Positions 8,120 through 16,059 of a stretch of DNA of 64,000 bases are shown here, piece by piece. The stretch is from Betaproteobacteria bacterium (lineage in GTDB: Bacteria > Pseudomonadota > Gammaproteobacteria > Burkholderiales > SG8-39): assembly GCA_005881595.1 (NCBI GenBank), contig VBBY01000005.1:1-64000 (forward strand), given 5' to 3'. How positions within the stretch are numbered: the first letter of the stretch is position 1; every line of letters begins with the position of its first letter. The notes below the pieces were generated by a model. That model saw nothing but the letters and a program-made list of their open reading frames with translations. It was not told the origin of the DNA and did no database searches. The position numbers were made by a program, and so were the translations under genes.

Positions 8120-9079
8120 GTGGCAAAAGCCAAGGCGCGCCGCAGGTCCCGCAAGGCAAAAGCCGGATCGCGCGGCCCGACGCCGCTCGAATGCCGCCTC
8201 GAGTCGCTGTCGGGCGACGGCAAGGAAGCGAGCAGCCGCGTGGAAGGCGAGGGCGGGATCGTGCTGGGCTGCTACAGCGACCCGCTCGGCAAGAACCCGC
8301 TGCTCCTCGCGATCCTGCCGATCGGTTGCGTCGAGCCGACGCCGTTCCAGCGCGATCTGTCGCAGGCGCATCACCGCCGGCTCGCCGACGTCATCGACCG
8401 CACCGGCCTGTTCCTCGACCCGGTGATCGCGGTCACGGCGCCCGGCAAGGGGTTCTGGACGCCGAACGGCCGGCACCGGCTCGAGGCGATGCGGCGCCTC
8501 GGCGCGCGGGCGATCACCGCGCTGGTCGTGCCGCAGCGCGAGATCGCCTGGCAGATCCTCGCGCTCAACACCGAGAAGGCGCACAACCTGCGCGAGCGCG
8601 CGCTGGAAGTCATCCGCATCTACCGCGGGCTGATCGAAGAGGACGGCGCGCGGCCGGAATCGCAGTTCGCGTTCTATCTGGAAGAGGCGGCGCTGGTCAC
8701 GCTCGGCGTGTGCTACGAGCGCAATCCGAAATTCGCCGGCGCGTCCTACAACCCCATCGTGCGCCGCCTCGAGAGCTTTTCTCCCGACGCTCTGAATAAA
8801 ACTATCCGCGTCCATGAGAAGCATGCCGGGCTGCTGATGGAGCTCGACGAGCGCGTCGCCGCGGTCATCGCGCGGCTGAAGGCGCGCGGCTTCGTCAGCC
8901 CGTATCTGCGCGCCTTCGTCATCGCGCGCATCAACCCGCTGCGCTGGATCAAGGGCGAGCCGCCGCCGCTCGAGGAAGTGCTGAAGACGATGCGCGAGCG
9001 CGCCGGCAAGTTCAATACCGACAAAGTGAAGCAGGAAGACCTCGCCGGCGCCGGCGGCGCGCCCGACGAGCCGGATTGA
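8120..9079 (+). CDS. ParB N-terminal (ParB/Srx fold) domain protein, orphan
   Basis: About 319 residues from a GTG at 8120. The basic N-terminus (AKAKARRRSRKAKAG) is followed by a ParB/sulfiredoxin-like domain with NGRHRLEAMRRLGARAITALVV (the GxxRxxA box II) and a helical region starting NTEKAHNLRERALEVI. ParB folds bind and hydrolyse CTP in chromosome or plasmid partition and nucleoid occlusion proteins, but no parA or parS-like cluster is visible here. The role could be an orphan nucleoid-associated or regulatory protein. The start has only a weak AGAGG site at very short spacing. Confidence 0.75.
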   Translation: MAKAKARRRSRKAKAGSRGPTPLECRLESLSGDGKEASSRVEGEGGIVLGCYSDPLGKNPLLLAILPIGCVEPTPFQRDLSQAHHRRLADVIDRTGLFLDPVIAVTAPGKGFWTPNGRHRLEAMRRLGARAITALVVPQREIAWQILALNTEKAHNLRERALEVIRIYRGLIEEDGARPESQFAFYLEEAALVTLGVCYERNPKFAGASYNPIVRRLESFSPDALNKTIRVHEKHAGLLMELDERVAAVIARLKARGFVSPYLRAFVIARINPLRWIKGEPPPLEEVLKTMRERAGKFNTDKVKQEDLAGAGGAPDEPD

Positions 9080-9299
9080 GCGCCGCGAGTCAGTTCGCAG
9101 TCAGTTCGCCGTCAACCTGGAGTCAGCGCGAGCGCGTTGCAGACGCAACACGTTCTTGCACCGCGCTGACGTAAGCCTGACCGGCGAAGTTTCCGCTGGA
9201 CTGGCGCAGACCTGCTCGCTCATCCTTCCCGCGGGGTCGCCCGCATCGGGCGACGTTTTTTTCACGCTCATCAAGTTGAAAGAGGAGAGAGAGACAATC
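9080..9299 (+). other. Intergenic/5-prime leader of the porin gene
   Basis: 220 bases with no ORF I would support. The first part holds short imperfect direct repeats of AGTCAGTTCGC (around 9089-9107). The second part holds a strong terminator-type hairpin (9236-9262) only 37 bases before the porin ATG, and a purine-rich ribosome site (GAGGAGAGAGAG) just before that ATG. Confidence 0.6.
9236..9262 (+). terminator. Intrinsic terminator or leader attenuator before porin gene
   Basis: GTCGCCC (9236-9242), loop GCATC, GGGCGAC (9248-9254), then G and seven Ts. This is a textbook rho-independent terminator. It can end the parB-like transcript, but it sits so close to the porin start that no promoter fits between, so it may act as an attenuator in the porin leader. 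Confidence 0.85.
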
Positions 9300-10516
9300 A
9301 TGAAGTTGAATCGCACTGCAGTTGCAGTCGCGCTCGCCATGGCGGGCGGCAGCGCGCTCGGGCAACAGGCTGCCGCCCCCGTGACGGCGGAGACCTCGGT
9401 CCAGATCTACGGGCACCTAGACGTGTCCATCGACGACATCACGAAAGGCATCGCTGGAAAGAGCAGCACAGTGGCTCCTGTCGCTACCATTCCCGCGACC
9501 GGGAAGCTCGGCTACCAGTCCGACATCTCCAGCAATCTTTCTTATCTCGGGGCTCGCGGATCCCAGACGCTCGGGTCGAGCGGACTGAGGGGGGTGTTTC
9601 AGGTCGAGATAGCTTCGTGGGCCTGGCAGGCAGCTGGGGCGCCTTCAAGATCGGCAAAACCGACGCACCCTACAAGCTGTCCACCGCGCGGATGGATCCG
9701 TTCGCCTCCTCCATCGGCGACTACAACAGCATCATGGGCAACACCGGCGGCGACAATCGCGCGGAGTTCGACACGAGGCTGTCGCACGCCGCGTGGTATG
9801 AATCGCCAAACATAAGCGGCTTCCGGGTCAATGCGCTGTTCGCGCCGGGCCAGAACCGGTCCTCCGACAACTCGATCCCCGCCAGCGGCGAACCGAACTG
9901 CACCGGCGGCAATAGCCCTGACCCGGCAAACGGTTGCAACGATGGCTCCTACGGCAATGCGTTGAGCATCGCGGGCATTTACGAGGCGGGCCCGGCCTAT
10001 TTGATCGCCGCGTACGAAAAGCACACCGACGTGAATCGCACCGGAGATGGGGCGGCGGTCGGCATCGGCGACGAGCAGGCGTTCAAGGTGGGCGTCCAAT
10101 ACAGCTTGCCGACCAACACGACGCTCAACTTCATCGTCGAGCGGATGACTCGTCACGGATCGGTCGCCGACTTCAACGAGCGGCAGCGCAGCGGCTTCTG
10201 GCTCGCCGCGACGCAGAAGGTCACGGCCAGCGATGACGTGAACATCGGCTGGGCGCACGCCGGCAAGACGCCCGGCACGCCCGACGGGCCGCTCGACAAC
10301 AAGGCGAATATGCTGGCCCTCGGCTACAAGCATCACTTCAACCGGCAGGCCAACTGGTATGCGGTTTATGCCCGCCAGGACAATAAGGATGGAGCGCACT
10401 ACGACCTCGGCGCGAGCGGGCATGGCATCACGACCGACTGCCACGACGCGGCCGGCAACTGCTACCCCGGAGGCAAGATACAAGGCCTTTCGGTCGGCAT
10501 GCAATACAACTTCTAG
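9300..10516 (+). pseudogene. Gram-negative porin (Porin_4 family), disrupted by internal deletion/frameshift
   Basis: The first frame runs from ATG 9300 (signal peptide LNRTAVAVALAMAGGSALGQ, then VQIYGHLDVSID) to about 9610, ending GVFQVE. The porin then continues in another frame as RDSFVGLAGSWGAFKIGK and ends properly in VGMQYNF at 10516. In related porins about 15-25 residues (part of loop L2/L3) lie between FQVE and RDSFVGL; here they are missing and the two halves meet at a shared GGTCGAGAT. The loss is 3n+1 bases, so translation of the first half runs off frame to 9815. General porins admit small hydrophilic solutes. Probably a pseudogene or an assembly collapse. Confidence 0.85.
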
Positions 10517-10539
10517 GCCCGATGCGTTAGCGCAGGTTC

Positions 10540-10575
10540 GAGGCGGGCATCGTATGATGTCCGCCTCGATTTTTA
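10540..10575 (+). terminator. Intrinsic terminator after the porin gene
   Basis: GAGGCGG (10540-10546) pairs with CCGCCTC (10561-10567), with inner pairing CATC/GATG and a GTAT loop, followed by GATTTTTAC. It ends 18 bases before the next start codon, so it also lies in the leader of the 10594 gene. Confidence 0.82.
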
Positions 10576-10593
10576 CAGACCTGGATTTTCATC

Positions 10594-11022
10594 ATGAAAC
10601 GCATCGTTTGCGTTGCAATGCTGCTGGCGGCGCTTTGCACCGCCGCGCCGCCGGCGCTGGCGGTGTTCGTTTTCAGGGCGGGCGATACAGTCTACGTCGA
10701 CGGCAAGCGCTACACCTGGGAGGAGTGGAAGAAAATCCGCGATACCTATCAACAGCAGCCGACGCCGACTGCCGCGGTTTCTGTTCCATCTGAGGCTCCC
10801 CGGGCTGCGTCCTGCATCACGACGATCTACTACGATGAGTTTCCGTCCCAGGACGAGCGCTTCCAATGCACCTCCGGCCTCGGTGCCGTGACCCGGGAAG
10901 AGATCCTGCAGCGCGGCTGGAAAGTCGACCTGATCGAGAAAATTCCCACCACGCCCGGCCAGCCGGCGCAGTCGCCGCGCGGGCTTCCGCTATTCCTCTA
11001 CAAGCTGGTCATCTCCAGATAA
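10594..11022 (+). CDS. Small exported protein of unknown function
   Basis: 142 residues with a clear signal peptide (MLLAALCTAAPPALA). The mature protein has a short segment YVDGKRYTWEEWKKIRD, a Pro/Thr linker, and a C-terminal part containing two cysteines (SCITTIYY and FQCTSG) that could form a disulphide. No family recognised. It lies immediately after the porin terminator and four bases before a small lipoprotein gene, with which it is probably co-transcribed. Confidence 0.7.
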   Translation: MKRIVCVAMLLAALCTAAPPALAVFVFRAGDTVYVDGKRYTWEEWKKIRDTYQQQPTPTAAVSVPSEAPRAASCITTIYYDEFPSQDERFQCTSGLGAVTREEILQRGWKVDLIEKIPTTPGQPAQSPRGLPLFLYKLVISR

Positions 11023-11026
11023 CGCC

Positions 11027-11203
11027 ATGATCCGAGCCGCCTTGCTTCTCGCCGCCCTGCTCGCCGCCGGATGCGCCGCTCCACCACAGTCCGATCAGAG
11101 CCCCAGGCCGAGAGCGCAAAGACAGACCGACATGTTGTGCATGAACGATTGCCTGGGCAGCGGCGGGGCGCGCGAGTTCTGTCAGGATCGATGCACTGAC
11201 TAG
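11027..11203 (+). CDS. Small Cys-rich lipoprotein
   Basis: 58 residues, starting at the ATG four bases after the previous stop. It begins MIRAALLLAALLAAGCAAPP, a signal peptide with a proper lipobox (LAAGC), so it should be lipid-anchored. The mature part is short and ends with three further cysteines in MLCMNDC and FCQDRC. No homologue recognised, but the lipobox and tight spacing support a real gene. Confidence 0.68.
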   Translation: MIRAALLLAALLAAGCAAPPQSDQSPRPRAQRQTDMLCMNDCLGSGGAREFCQDRCTD

Positions 11204-11317
11204 GCGTCACCGGCAGACCATCCGGTCGCCCATCGACGTGCACGACAGGCGCGCGCGCGCCGACCTGGCGAAGGGCCTCCTTGTAGTACCATCACGCCGG
11301 GAGGGGCGCCTGACACT

Positions 11318-12271
11318 ATGCGGATTCTGCTCGTCTTCGCGTTGCTGGCTCTGGCGGCGGGCCTCGCCCAGAGCCAGCAATATCCCACCAAGCCGGTGCG
11401 CATCATCGCGCCGTTCGCTCCCGGCGGCGGCACCGATTTCATCGCGCGGCTGATCGCGCAGAAGCTCACCGAGCGGCTCGGCCAGCAGGTGATCGTCGAG
11501 AACAAGCCCGGCGCCGGCGGCAATCTGGGAGCCGAGTTCGCGGTCAAATCGGCGCCCGACGGCTACACCCTGCTGCTGGTGGCGGGCAGCTACACGGTGA
11601 ACCCGAGCCTGTACAAGCTGTCGTTCGATCCGGTGAACGACATCACGCCGATCGTCCAGCTCTCGCAGGGGCCGTTCGTGGTCGCGGTGCATCCTTCGGT
11701 GCCAGCGAACAACCTGAAGGAGCTGATCGAGCTGGCGCGGCGCCAGCCGGACAAGCTGTCGTACGCGTCGGCCGGCTCGGGCAGCATCACGCACCTGGCG
11801 AGCGAGCTGTTCCTCGACATGGCCAAGATCAAGATCGTCCACATCCCGTACAAGGGCACCGGCCCGGCGCTGAACGACACGATCGCGGGCAGCACGCAGC
11901 TGATTTTCGGCAGCGTCTCGACCACGCTTCAGTTCATCAAGTCCGGCCGCCTGCGCGGCCTGGCCGTCACCACCCCGCGACGCATCTCCGCGCTGCCTGA
12001 CCTTCCCACCGTCGCCGAGGCGGGAGTGCCGGGTTACGAGGTCGTGCTCTGGCACGGCCTGGTGGCCCCCAAGGGCGTGCCGCGCCTGATCGTGGATCGC
12101 CTCAACCGCGAAGCCAACGAGGTGCTGAAGGCGAAGGACATGGGCGACCTGCTGGCCACCGACGGCGTGGCCCCGGCCGGCGGCACGCCCGAGCAGTTTC
12201 GCGCGGTCATCAAGGCGGACATCGGGCGCTGGCGCGGGGTCGTGAAGCAGGCCAACATCAAGCTGGACTAG
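11318..12271 (+). CDS. Bug-family tricarboxylate/solute-binding receptor (TctC-like)
   Basis: 317 residues with a signal peptide ending around GLAQSQQ. The mature start YPTKPVRIIAPFAPGGGTD, followed by VENKPGAGGNLGAEF and SAPDGYTLLL, is the hallmark of Bug periplasmic receptors of the tripartite tricarboxylate transporter (TTT) system. These bind carboxylates in a Venus-flytrap fold and deliver them to TctAB. No TctA or TctB genes are in the window, as is usual for the many orphan Bug genes of Burkholderiales. The ligand is unknown. Confidence 0.93.
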   Translation: MRILLVFALLALAAGLAQSQQYPTKPVRIIAPFAPGGGTDFIARLIAQKLTERLGQQVIVENKPGAGGNLGAEFAVKSAPDGYTLLLVAGSYTVNPSLYKLSFDPVNDITPIVQLSQGPFVVAVHPSVPANNLKELIELARRQPDKLSYASAGSGSITHLASELFLDMAKIKIVHIPYKGTGPALNDTIAGSTQLIFGSVSTTLQFIKSGRLRGLAVTTPRRISALPDLPTVAEAGVPGYEVVLWHGLVAPKGVPRLIVDRLNREANEVLKAKDMGDLLATDGVAPAGGTPEQFRAVIKADIGRWRGVVKQANIKLD

Positions 12272-12276
12272 CGGGC

Positions 12277-13119
12277 CTAGAGCGTCGGGCCCGGCTGCGC
12301 GAGCGCGTGCTCGGCGAGCTGCAGGACGAGCCAGTCGTAGGCGTCGTCTACCGAGTCGGTGCGGTGCACCAGCTCGACGTCGCGCGCGTCGATGGTGCCG
12401 TGGCGCACCAGGGCGTCGAAGTCGATCACCTGCCGCCAGTACTCGGTGCCGAACAGCACCATCGGCAGGGGCTTGCGCATTTTGCGCGTCTGCACCAGCG
12501 TCAGCAGCTCGAACAGCTCGTCGAGCGTGCCGTAGCCGCCGGGAAACACGATCACCGCCTTCGCCAGGTAGGCGAACCAGAACTTGCGCATGAAGAAGTA
12601 GTGGAAGTGGAAGGCGAGCTCGCGCGTGACGTAGGGGTTGTCGAATTCCTCGGTCGGGATCGAGATCGTCAGGCCCACGTTCACGCCGTGCGCCTCGGCG
12701 GCGCCGCGGTTGGCCGCCTCCATGATTCCCGGCCCGCCGCCGGTGCACACCACGAAGCGGCGCTCCTTGCGGTCGAGCTCCTTGGACCAGCTCGTGAGGC
12801 GGAAGGCGAGGCTGCGCGCGGCCTCGTAGTAGATCGACATCTTGAGCGCCATGCGCGCGGCCTCGACGCCGGCGCCGGCGGCCTCCGCCGCGCGCAGCGC
12901 CTCTTCCGCCGCCTCGCGCGACTTCAGGCGCGCCGAGCCCATGAACACGATGGTGTCGTCCACCTTGTGGTAGTCGAACCGGCTCTTTGGCTCGAGGTAT
13001 TCCGCCAGGATCCTCAGCTCGCGGGCGTCCTTGCTGCTCAGGAAGCCCGGGTTGCGGTAGGCCTGGACGGGCCGTTTCGGGCGTTCGGTCATGGCGAGTC
13101 CATCCGGAGTGGAATTCAT
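12277..13119 (-). CDS. LOG-family protein (TIGR00730-like nucleotide phosphoribohydrolase)
   Basis: 280 residues from ATG 13117-13119, or 271 from the internal ATG at 13092. The Rossmann-like core has VVCTGGGPGIMEAANRGA and PGGYGTLDELFELLT, the PGGxGTxxE signature of LOG proteins once called lysine decarboxylases. Characterised members hydrolyse cytokinin riboside 5-monophosphates or AMP/ppGpp-related nucleotides. This longer form with an N-terminal helical extension is common in proteobacteria; its substrate is not established. Convergent with the Bug gene five bases away. Confidence 0.87.
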   Translation of the reverse strand: MNSTPDGLAMTERPKRPVQAYRNPGFLSSKDARELRILAEYLEPKSRFDYHKVDDTIVFMGSARLKSREAAEEALRAAEAAGAGVEAARMALKMSIYYEAARSLAFRLTSWSKELDRKERRFVVCTGGGPGIMEAANRGAAEAHGVNVGLTISIPTEEFDNPYVTRELAFHFHYFFMRKFWFAYLAKAVIVFPGGYGTLDELFELLTLVQTRKMRKPLPMVLFGTEYWRQVIDFDALVRHGTIDARDVELVHRTDSVDDAYDWLVLQLAEHALAQPGPTL

Positions 13120-13154
13120 AATCCTACGATGGACTCGCCGGCCCGACTGAAATG

Positions 13155-13178
13155 AAAAGGGCGGCCCATTCGCCGCCC
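13155..13178 (-). terminator. Intrinsic terminator after the small barrel gene
   Basis: Read on the minus strand: GGGCGGC, loop GAATGG, GCCGCCC, then TTTTC. A seven-pair GC stem and short T run 25 bases after the stop of the 13204-13848 gene. Confidence 0.8.
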
Positions 13179-13203
13179 CTGGAACAGCCCCGTTCTTCCT
13201 TTC

Positions 13204-13848
13204 TCAGAACCGGTAGCCGACTCCAATCGAGTACACGTCGGCGTGGCCCTTGCCGGTGTCGTCGCTGCCGAGCTGCGCGTAGCGGTCCCAGCCGGCCCTG
13301 GCGAACACGTTGCGGTTGAAGTCGTACATCGCCCCGGCGCCGATCAGCAGGCCGGTCCTCGAATCGGAGGCATTGCCGACCGCGACCGCGCCGGTGTCCG
13401 AGCTCGCCTCCAGGTCGGTCTTGGTGCGGGCCACGCCGGCCTTGCCGTACACCGACCAGCTCTGCCGCAACGGCAGGATGCCGATGCCCGACAGCGAGAG
13501 CGCGTGCGCCTTGTACTTCCCGCTGATCGTGTCGGCCGCCGGGCTGGACGCCGCGGCGCTGTAGTTGAATTCGCCCAGGCGCGTGTAAGCGCCTTCGAGG
13601 GCGAAGTTGCGGTTGAAGAGATAGCCGACGCTGAAGCCCAGGCTCGTGTCGCTGCGCTCGTTGCTGCTCGAGGCGCCGATGCCCTGGTTGGCAAGCGCGT
13701 TGTCGAAGTCGCCGCCGCCCAGGCCGAGGCGGCTGCGGCCGAGGTCGATGCCGCCGTACCAGGCGCTGTCGGCGCTCTGCGCGCGAACCATGCCGGCGCC
13801 GATCGAAAGTGCGATCGCCGTGCTTGCAATGATGGCCTTCTTGTACAT
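13204..13848 (-). CDS. OmpA/OmpW-like eight-stranded outer-membrane barrel protein
   Basis: 214 residues with a signal peptide (MYKKAIIASTAIALSIGAG, then VRAQS). The chain has about eight beta strands with short turns and ends in SIGVGYRF, a classic barrel C-terminus. Motifs WYGGIDLGRSR and FSVGYLFNRNFALEGAYTRLG fit the OmpA_membrane / OMP_b-brl family. A strong AAAAGGAGC site precedes the ATG. Upstream, inside the end of the histidine kinase gene, lie GTAAA repeats like those before the Spy-like gene, so it is probably controlled by the adjacent CpxR-like regulator. Confidence 0.85.
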   Translation of the reverse strand: MYKKAIIASTAIALSIGAGMVRAQSADSAWYGGIDLGRSRLGLGGGDFDNALANQGIGASSSNERSDTSLGFSVGYLFNRNFALEGAYTRLGEFNYSAAASSPAADTISGKYKAHALSLSGIGILPLRQSWSVYGKAGVARTKTDLEASSDTGAVAVGNASDSRTGLLIGAGAMYDFNRNVFARAGWDRYAQLGSDDTGKGHADVYSIGVGYRF

Positions 13849-13914
13849 CCGTGCTCCTTTTCACTTGTGATGAGCGCTTGTGCGCCCGGTGAAGGGAGCA
13901 TCGCCGCCCGGCGC

Positions 13915-13950
13915 GTAAAGGCCGGTCAGCCTTGCGTAAAGCTGGGTAAA
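13915..13950 (-). promoter_or_regulatory. CpxR-like boxes upstream of the small barrel gene
   Basis: GTAAA (plus-strand reading) at 13936-13940 and 13946-13950 separated by exactly five bases, matching the CpxR consensus GTAAA-N5-GTAAA, with a further GTAAA at 13915-13919, 21 bases away (two helical turns). On the gene strand it reads CTTTACCCAGCTTTAC, nearly identical to the box before the Spy-like gene. It starts about 67 bases upstream of the barrel ATG. Confidence 0.72.
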
Positions 13951-15263
13951 GCGATTTCCATGCGCAGGCCGCCGCCTTCGACGTTGGCAGCGCGGATCTG
14001 TCCGCCGTGCGCCTCGATCGCGCGCTGCGCGATGGCGAGGCCGAGGCCGAAGCCCTGTGCGCCGCCCGCGTCGCTGCCCCCGCGGTAGAACGGCTCGAAG
14101 ATCCTGCCGAGCTCCTCCGGCGCGATGCCGGGGCCGCGGTCGGTGATGCTGACCACGGCGCGCGGCGGATTCACCTCCAGGCGCATGGCGATGTCGACGA
14201 TCGAACCCGGCGCGGTGTACTTCACCGCGTTGCGCACGACGTTCTCCACCGCGCGGTGCAGGAGCTCGGCGCGGCCGCGCACGATGGCGCCGCCGACCCC
14301 ATGAAACGAGACGTCGCGCCCGGCGGCCTGCGCCTCGAAGCGCGCGTCCTCCGCGACGCTCGCCACGACCTCGGCGAGCTCGACGGGCTCAGCGGCGGGA
14401 TTCACGCTCTCCAGCCGCGCCAGCGTCAGGACTTCGCCCACCAGCTCGGAAAGCCGCGTGGCTTCGCGCTCGATGCGCTCGAGCGAGGCGTCGAGCTTCT
14501 GCGGGCTCTGGCGCACCAGGCCGATCGCCGCCTGCAGGCGCGCGAGCGGCGAGCGCAGCTCGTGCGACACGTCGTGCAGCAGCCGCCGCTGCGCGCTGAC
14601 CAGCTTCTGCAGCTGCTGCGCCATGCGGTCGAAGTCGCGCCCGAGATCGGCGATCTCGTCGCGCCGGCGTCCCATCAGCGGGCGCACGCGCGTCTCGAGG
14701 CGCCCGCCCGCCGCGGCGTCGAACGCCCAGCGCAGGCTGCGGATCGGCCGCGCCAGGTACCAGGCGAGGATCGCGCTCACCGCGAGGCTGGTGGCGGCGC
14801 CGATCACGATCAGCATCCACGGTGACACCGGCAGCGGCGGCGGGGGCGGCGCAAGCGCGGTATGCGGAACGAACAGCAGATAGCTCTCGCCGCCCGGCGC
14901 GGCGACGACTTGCGCGGCACGCGGGTGCGCGGATTCGGCGGCCAGCTCCCGCGCCCGCGCCAGGGCGCCTTCCGGCACCGCCCGGCCGAGGAGATCGCTG
15001 CCGGCGGCATCGACGGCGAAGACGCGCACCCTTCGTACTCGGCCCGTCTCCTCCATCCATTCGCGCAGGGCGGCGACGCCGCCGTGCCTGAGCGTGGCGG
15101 CCGCCATGTCGGTGGCGAACATCTGCGGCGGCCCCACCGCGAGCTGCGGCTCGGCCGACTCTCTCGCGTAGCGGTGCCACCATACCGCCGCGCCGCTGCC
15201 GGCCGCCGCCGCCACCAGCGCGAGCCAGAACGCGAAGAAGATTTTCCAGAACAGGCGCCCCAT
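13926..15263 (-). CDS. CpxA-like sensor histidine kinase
   Basis: 445 residues from ATG 15261-15263, six bases after the regulator stop. Order: TM1 (FFAFWLALVAAAAGSGAAV), a periplasmic sensor region, a Pro-rich stretch, TM2 (MLIVIGAATSLAVSAILAWYL split around residue 155), HAMP (ARPIRSLRWAF), HisKA with HDVSHELRSPLARLQ (phospho-acceptor His), and HATPase_c with NVVRNAVKYTAP, DRGPGIA and GFGLGLAIA. HELRSPL and the neighbouring Spy-like genes fit a Cpx envelope-stress sensor, although the sensor domain is shorter than that of E. coli CpxA. Inner membrane. Confidence 0.88.
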   Translation of the reverse strand: MGRLFWKIFFAFWLALVAAAAGSGAAVWWHRYARESAEPQLAVGPPQMFATDMAAATLRHGGVAALREWMEETGRVRRVRVFAVDAAGSDLLGRAVPEGALARARELAAESAHPRAAQVVAAPGGESYLLFVPHTALAPPPPPLPVSPWMLIVIGAATSLAVSAILAWYLARPIRSLRWAFDAAAGGRLETRVRPLMGRRRDEIADLGRDFDRMAQQLQKLVSAQRRLLHDVSHELRSPLARLQAAIGLVRQSPQKLDASLERIEREATRLSELVGEVLTLARLESVNPAAEPVELAEVVASVAEDARFEAQAAGRDVSFHGVGGAIVRGRAELLHRAVENVVRNAVKYTAPGSIVDIAMRLEVNPPRAVVSITDRGPGIAPEELGRIFEPFYRGGSDAGGAQGFGLGLAIAQRAIEAHGGQIRAANVEGGGLRMEIALPSFTQG

Positions 15264-15268
15264 GCGGC

Positions 15269-15940
15269 TCAGCCCTTCGCCAGGTGATAGCCGATGCCGC
15301 GCACGGTGTGGATGAGCGCCGAGCCGCGGCCGAGCTTCTGGCGCACGCTGCTCAGGTGGACGTCCACGCTGCGGTCGAAGCGCGCCATCGGGCGGCCGAG
15401 CGCCTGCTCCGAGAGCTCCTTCTTGCTCACCACGCGGCCGGCGTTGCGCATCAGCACCTCGAGCACGTTGAACTCGGTGCCGGTCAGCTCGAGCGAGCGC
15501 CCGAGCCATTCGACGCGGCGCTTCTCGGGCCACATGACGAGCCCGCTCACCGACAGCGGGCCGCCGTCGGGCTGCGGCTGCAGGCGGCGCAGGATCGCGC
15601 GCAGGCGCGCCACCAGCTCGCGGGGCGTGCAGGGCTTCGGCACGTAATCGTCGGCGCCGAGCTCGAGGCCGACGATGCGGTCGACGTCGTCGCCGCGCGC
15701 CGTGAGCATGATCACCGGCACGCGGCTCGCCTGCCGGATGCGGCGCAGCGCCTCGACGCCGTCGAGCTTCGGCATCATCACGTCCAGAACCACGATCTGG
15801 TAGGCGCCGCCCGGCGCAAGGCGCGCCGCCGCCTCGCCGTCGTGCACGGCGGTGACCGCGAAGCCTTCGCGCTCGAGATACTCCTTCAGCATGGCGCTGA
15901 GCTCGACGTCGTCGTCGGCCAGCAGGACCTGCGTGCTCAT
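15269..15940 (-). CDS. CpxR-like OmpR-family response regulator
   Basis: 223 residues. The receiver domain has the acidic pocket LLADDDVELS, the phospho-acceptor Asp in VVLDVMMPKLDG, T in MLTARGDD and the Lys in YVPKPCTPRE. The C-terminal winged helix (TGTEFNVLEVLMRNAG, then RSVDVHLSSVRQKLG) is OmpR-type. It is the first gene of the regulator-kinase operon and is divergent from two Spy/CpxP-like genes. GTAAA repeats between them match the CpxR consensus, so autoregulation and control of the chaperones are likely. Confidence 0.9.
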   Translation of the reverse strand: MSTQVLLADDDVELSAMLKEYLEREGFAVTAVHDGEAAARLAPGGAYQIVVLDVMMPKLDGVEALRRIRQASRVPVIMLTARGDDVDRIVGLELGADDYVPKPCTPRELVARLRAILRRLQPQPDGGPLSVSGLVMWPEKRRVEWLGRSLELTGTEFNVLEVLMRNAGRVVSKKELSEQALGRPMARFDRSVDVHLSSVRQKLGRGSALIHTVRGIGYHLAKG

Positions 15941-15981
15941 GGCGCCGAATGATACCGGTGAGACCTTCGCGATGTCCTGTC

Positions 15982-16007
15982 TTTACCTAGCTTTACCCAA
16001 GGTTTAC
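15982..16007 (+). promoter_or_regulatory. CpxR-like box in the divergent regulator/chaperone promoter
   Basis: Three TTTAC elements on the plus strand at 15982-15986, 15992-15996 and 16003-16007. The first two are separated by five bases and the last two by six, so read on the other strand they give GTAAA-N6-GTAAA-N5-GTAAA. This matches the known CpxR recognition pattern GTAAA-N5-GTAAA. The block ends 52 bases before the Spy-like start codon and starts 41 bases before the regulator start. Confidence 0.75.
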
Positions 16008-16059
16008 GGCGCTTGATGGCGGCGTCGCGGAGAGTGTCTCTGTCAAACCAGGAGGCCTT

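Noticed and set aside
13926-15533. 535-codon version of the histidine kinase
   Set aside because: The extra N-terminus lies inside the response regulator gene in another frame; the kinase begins at 15263 with its first membrane helix.
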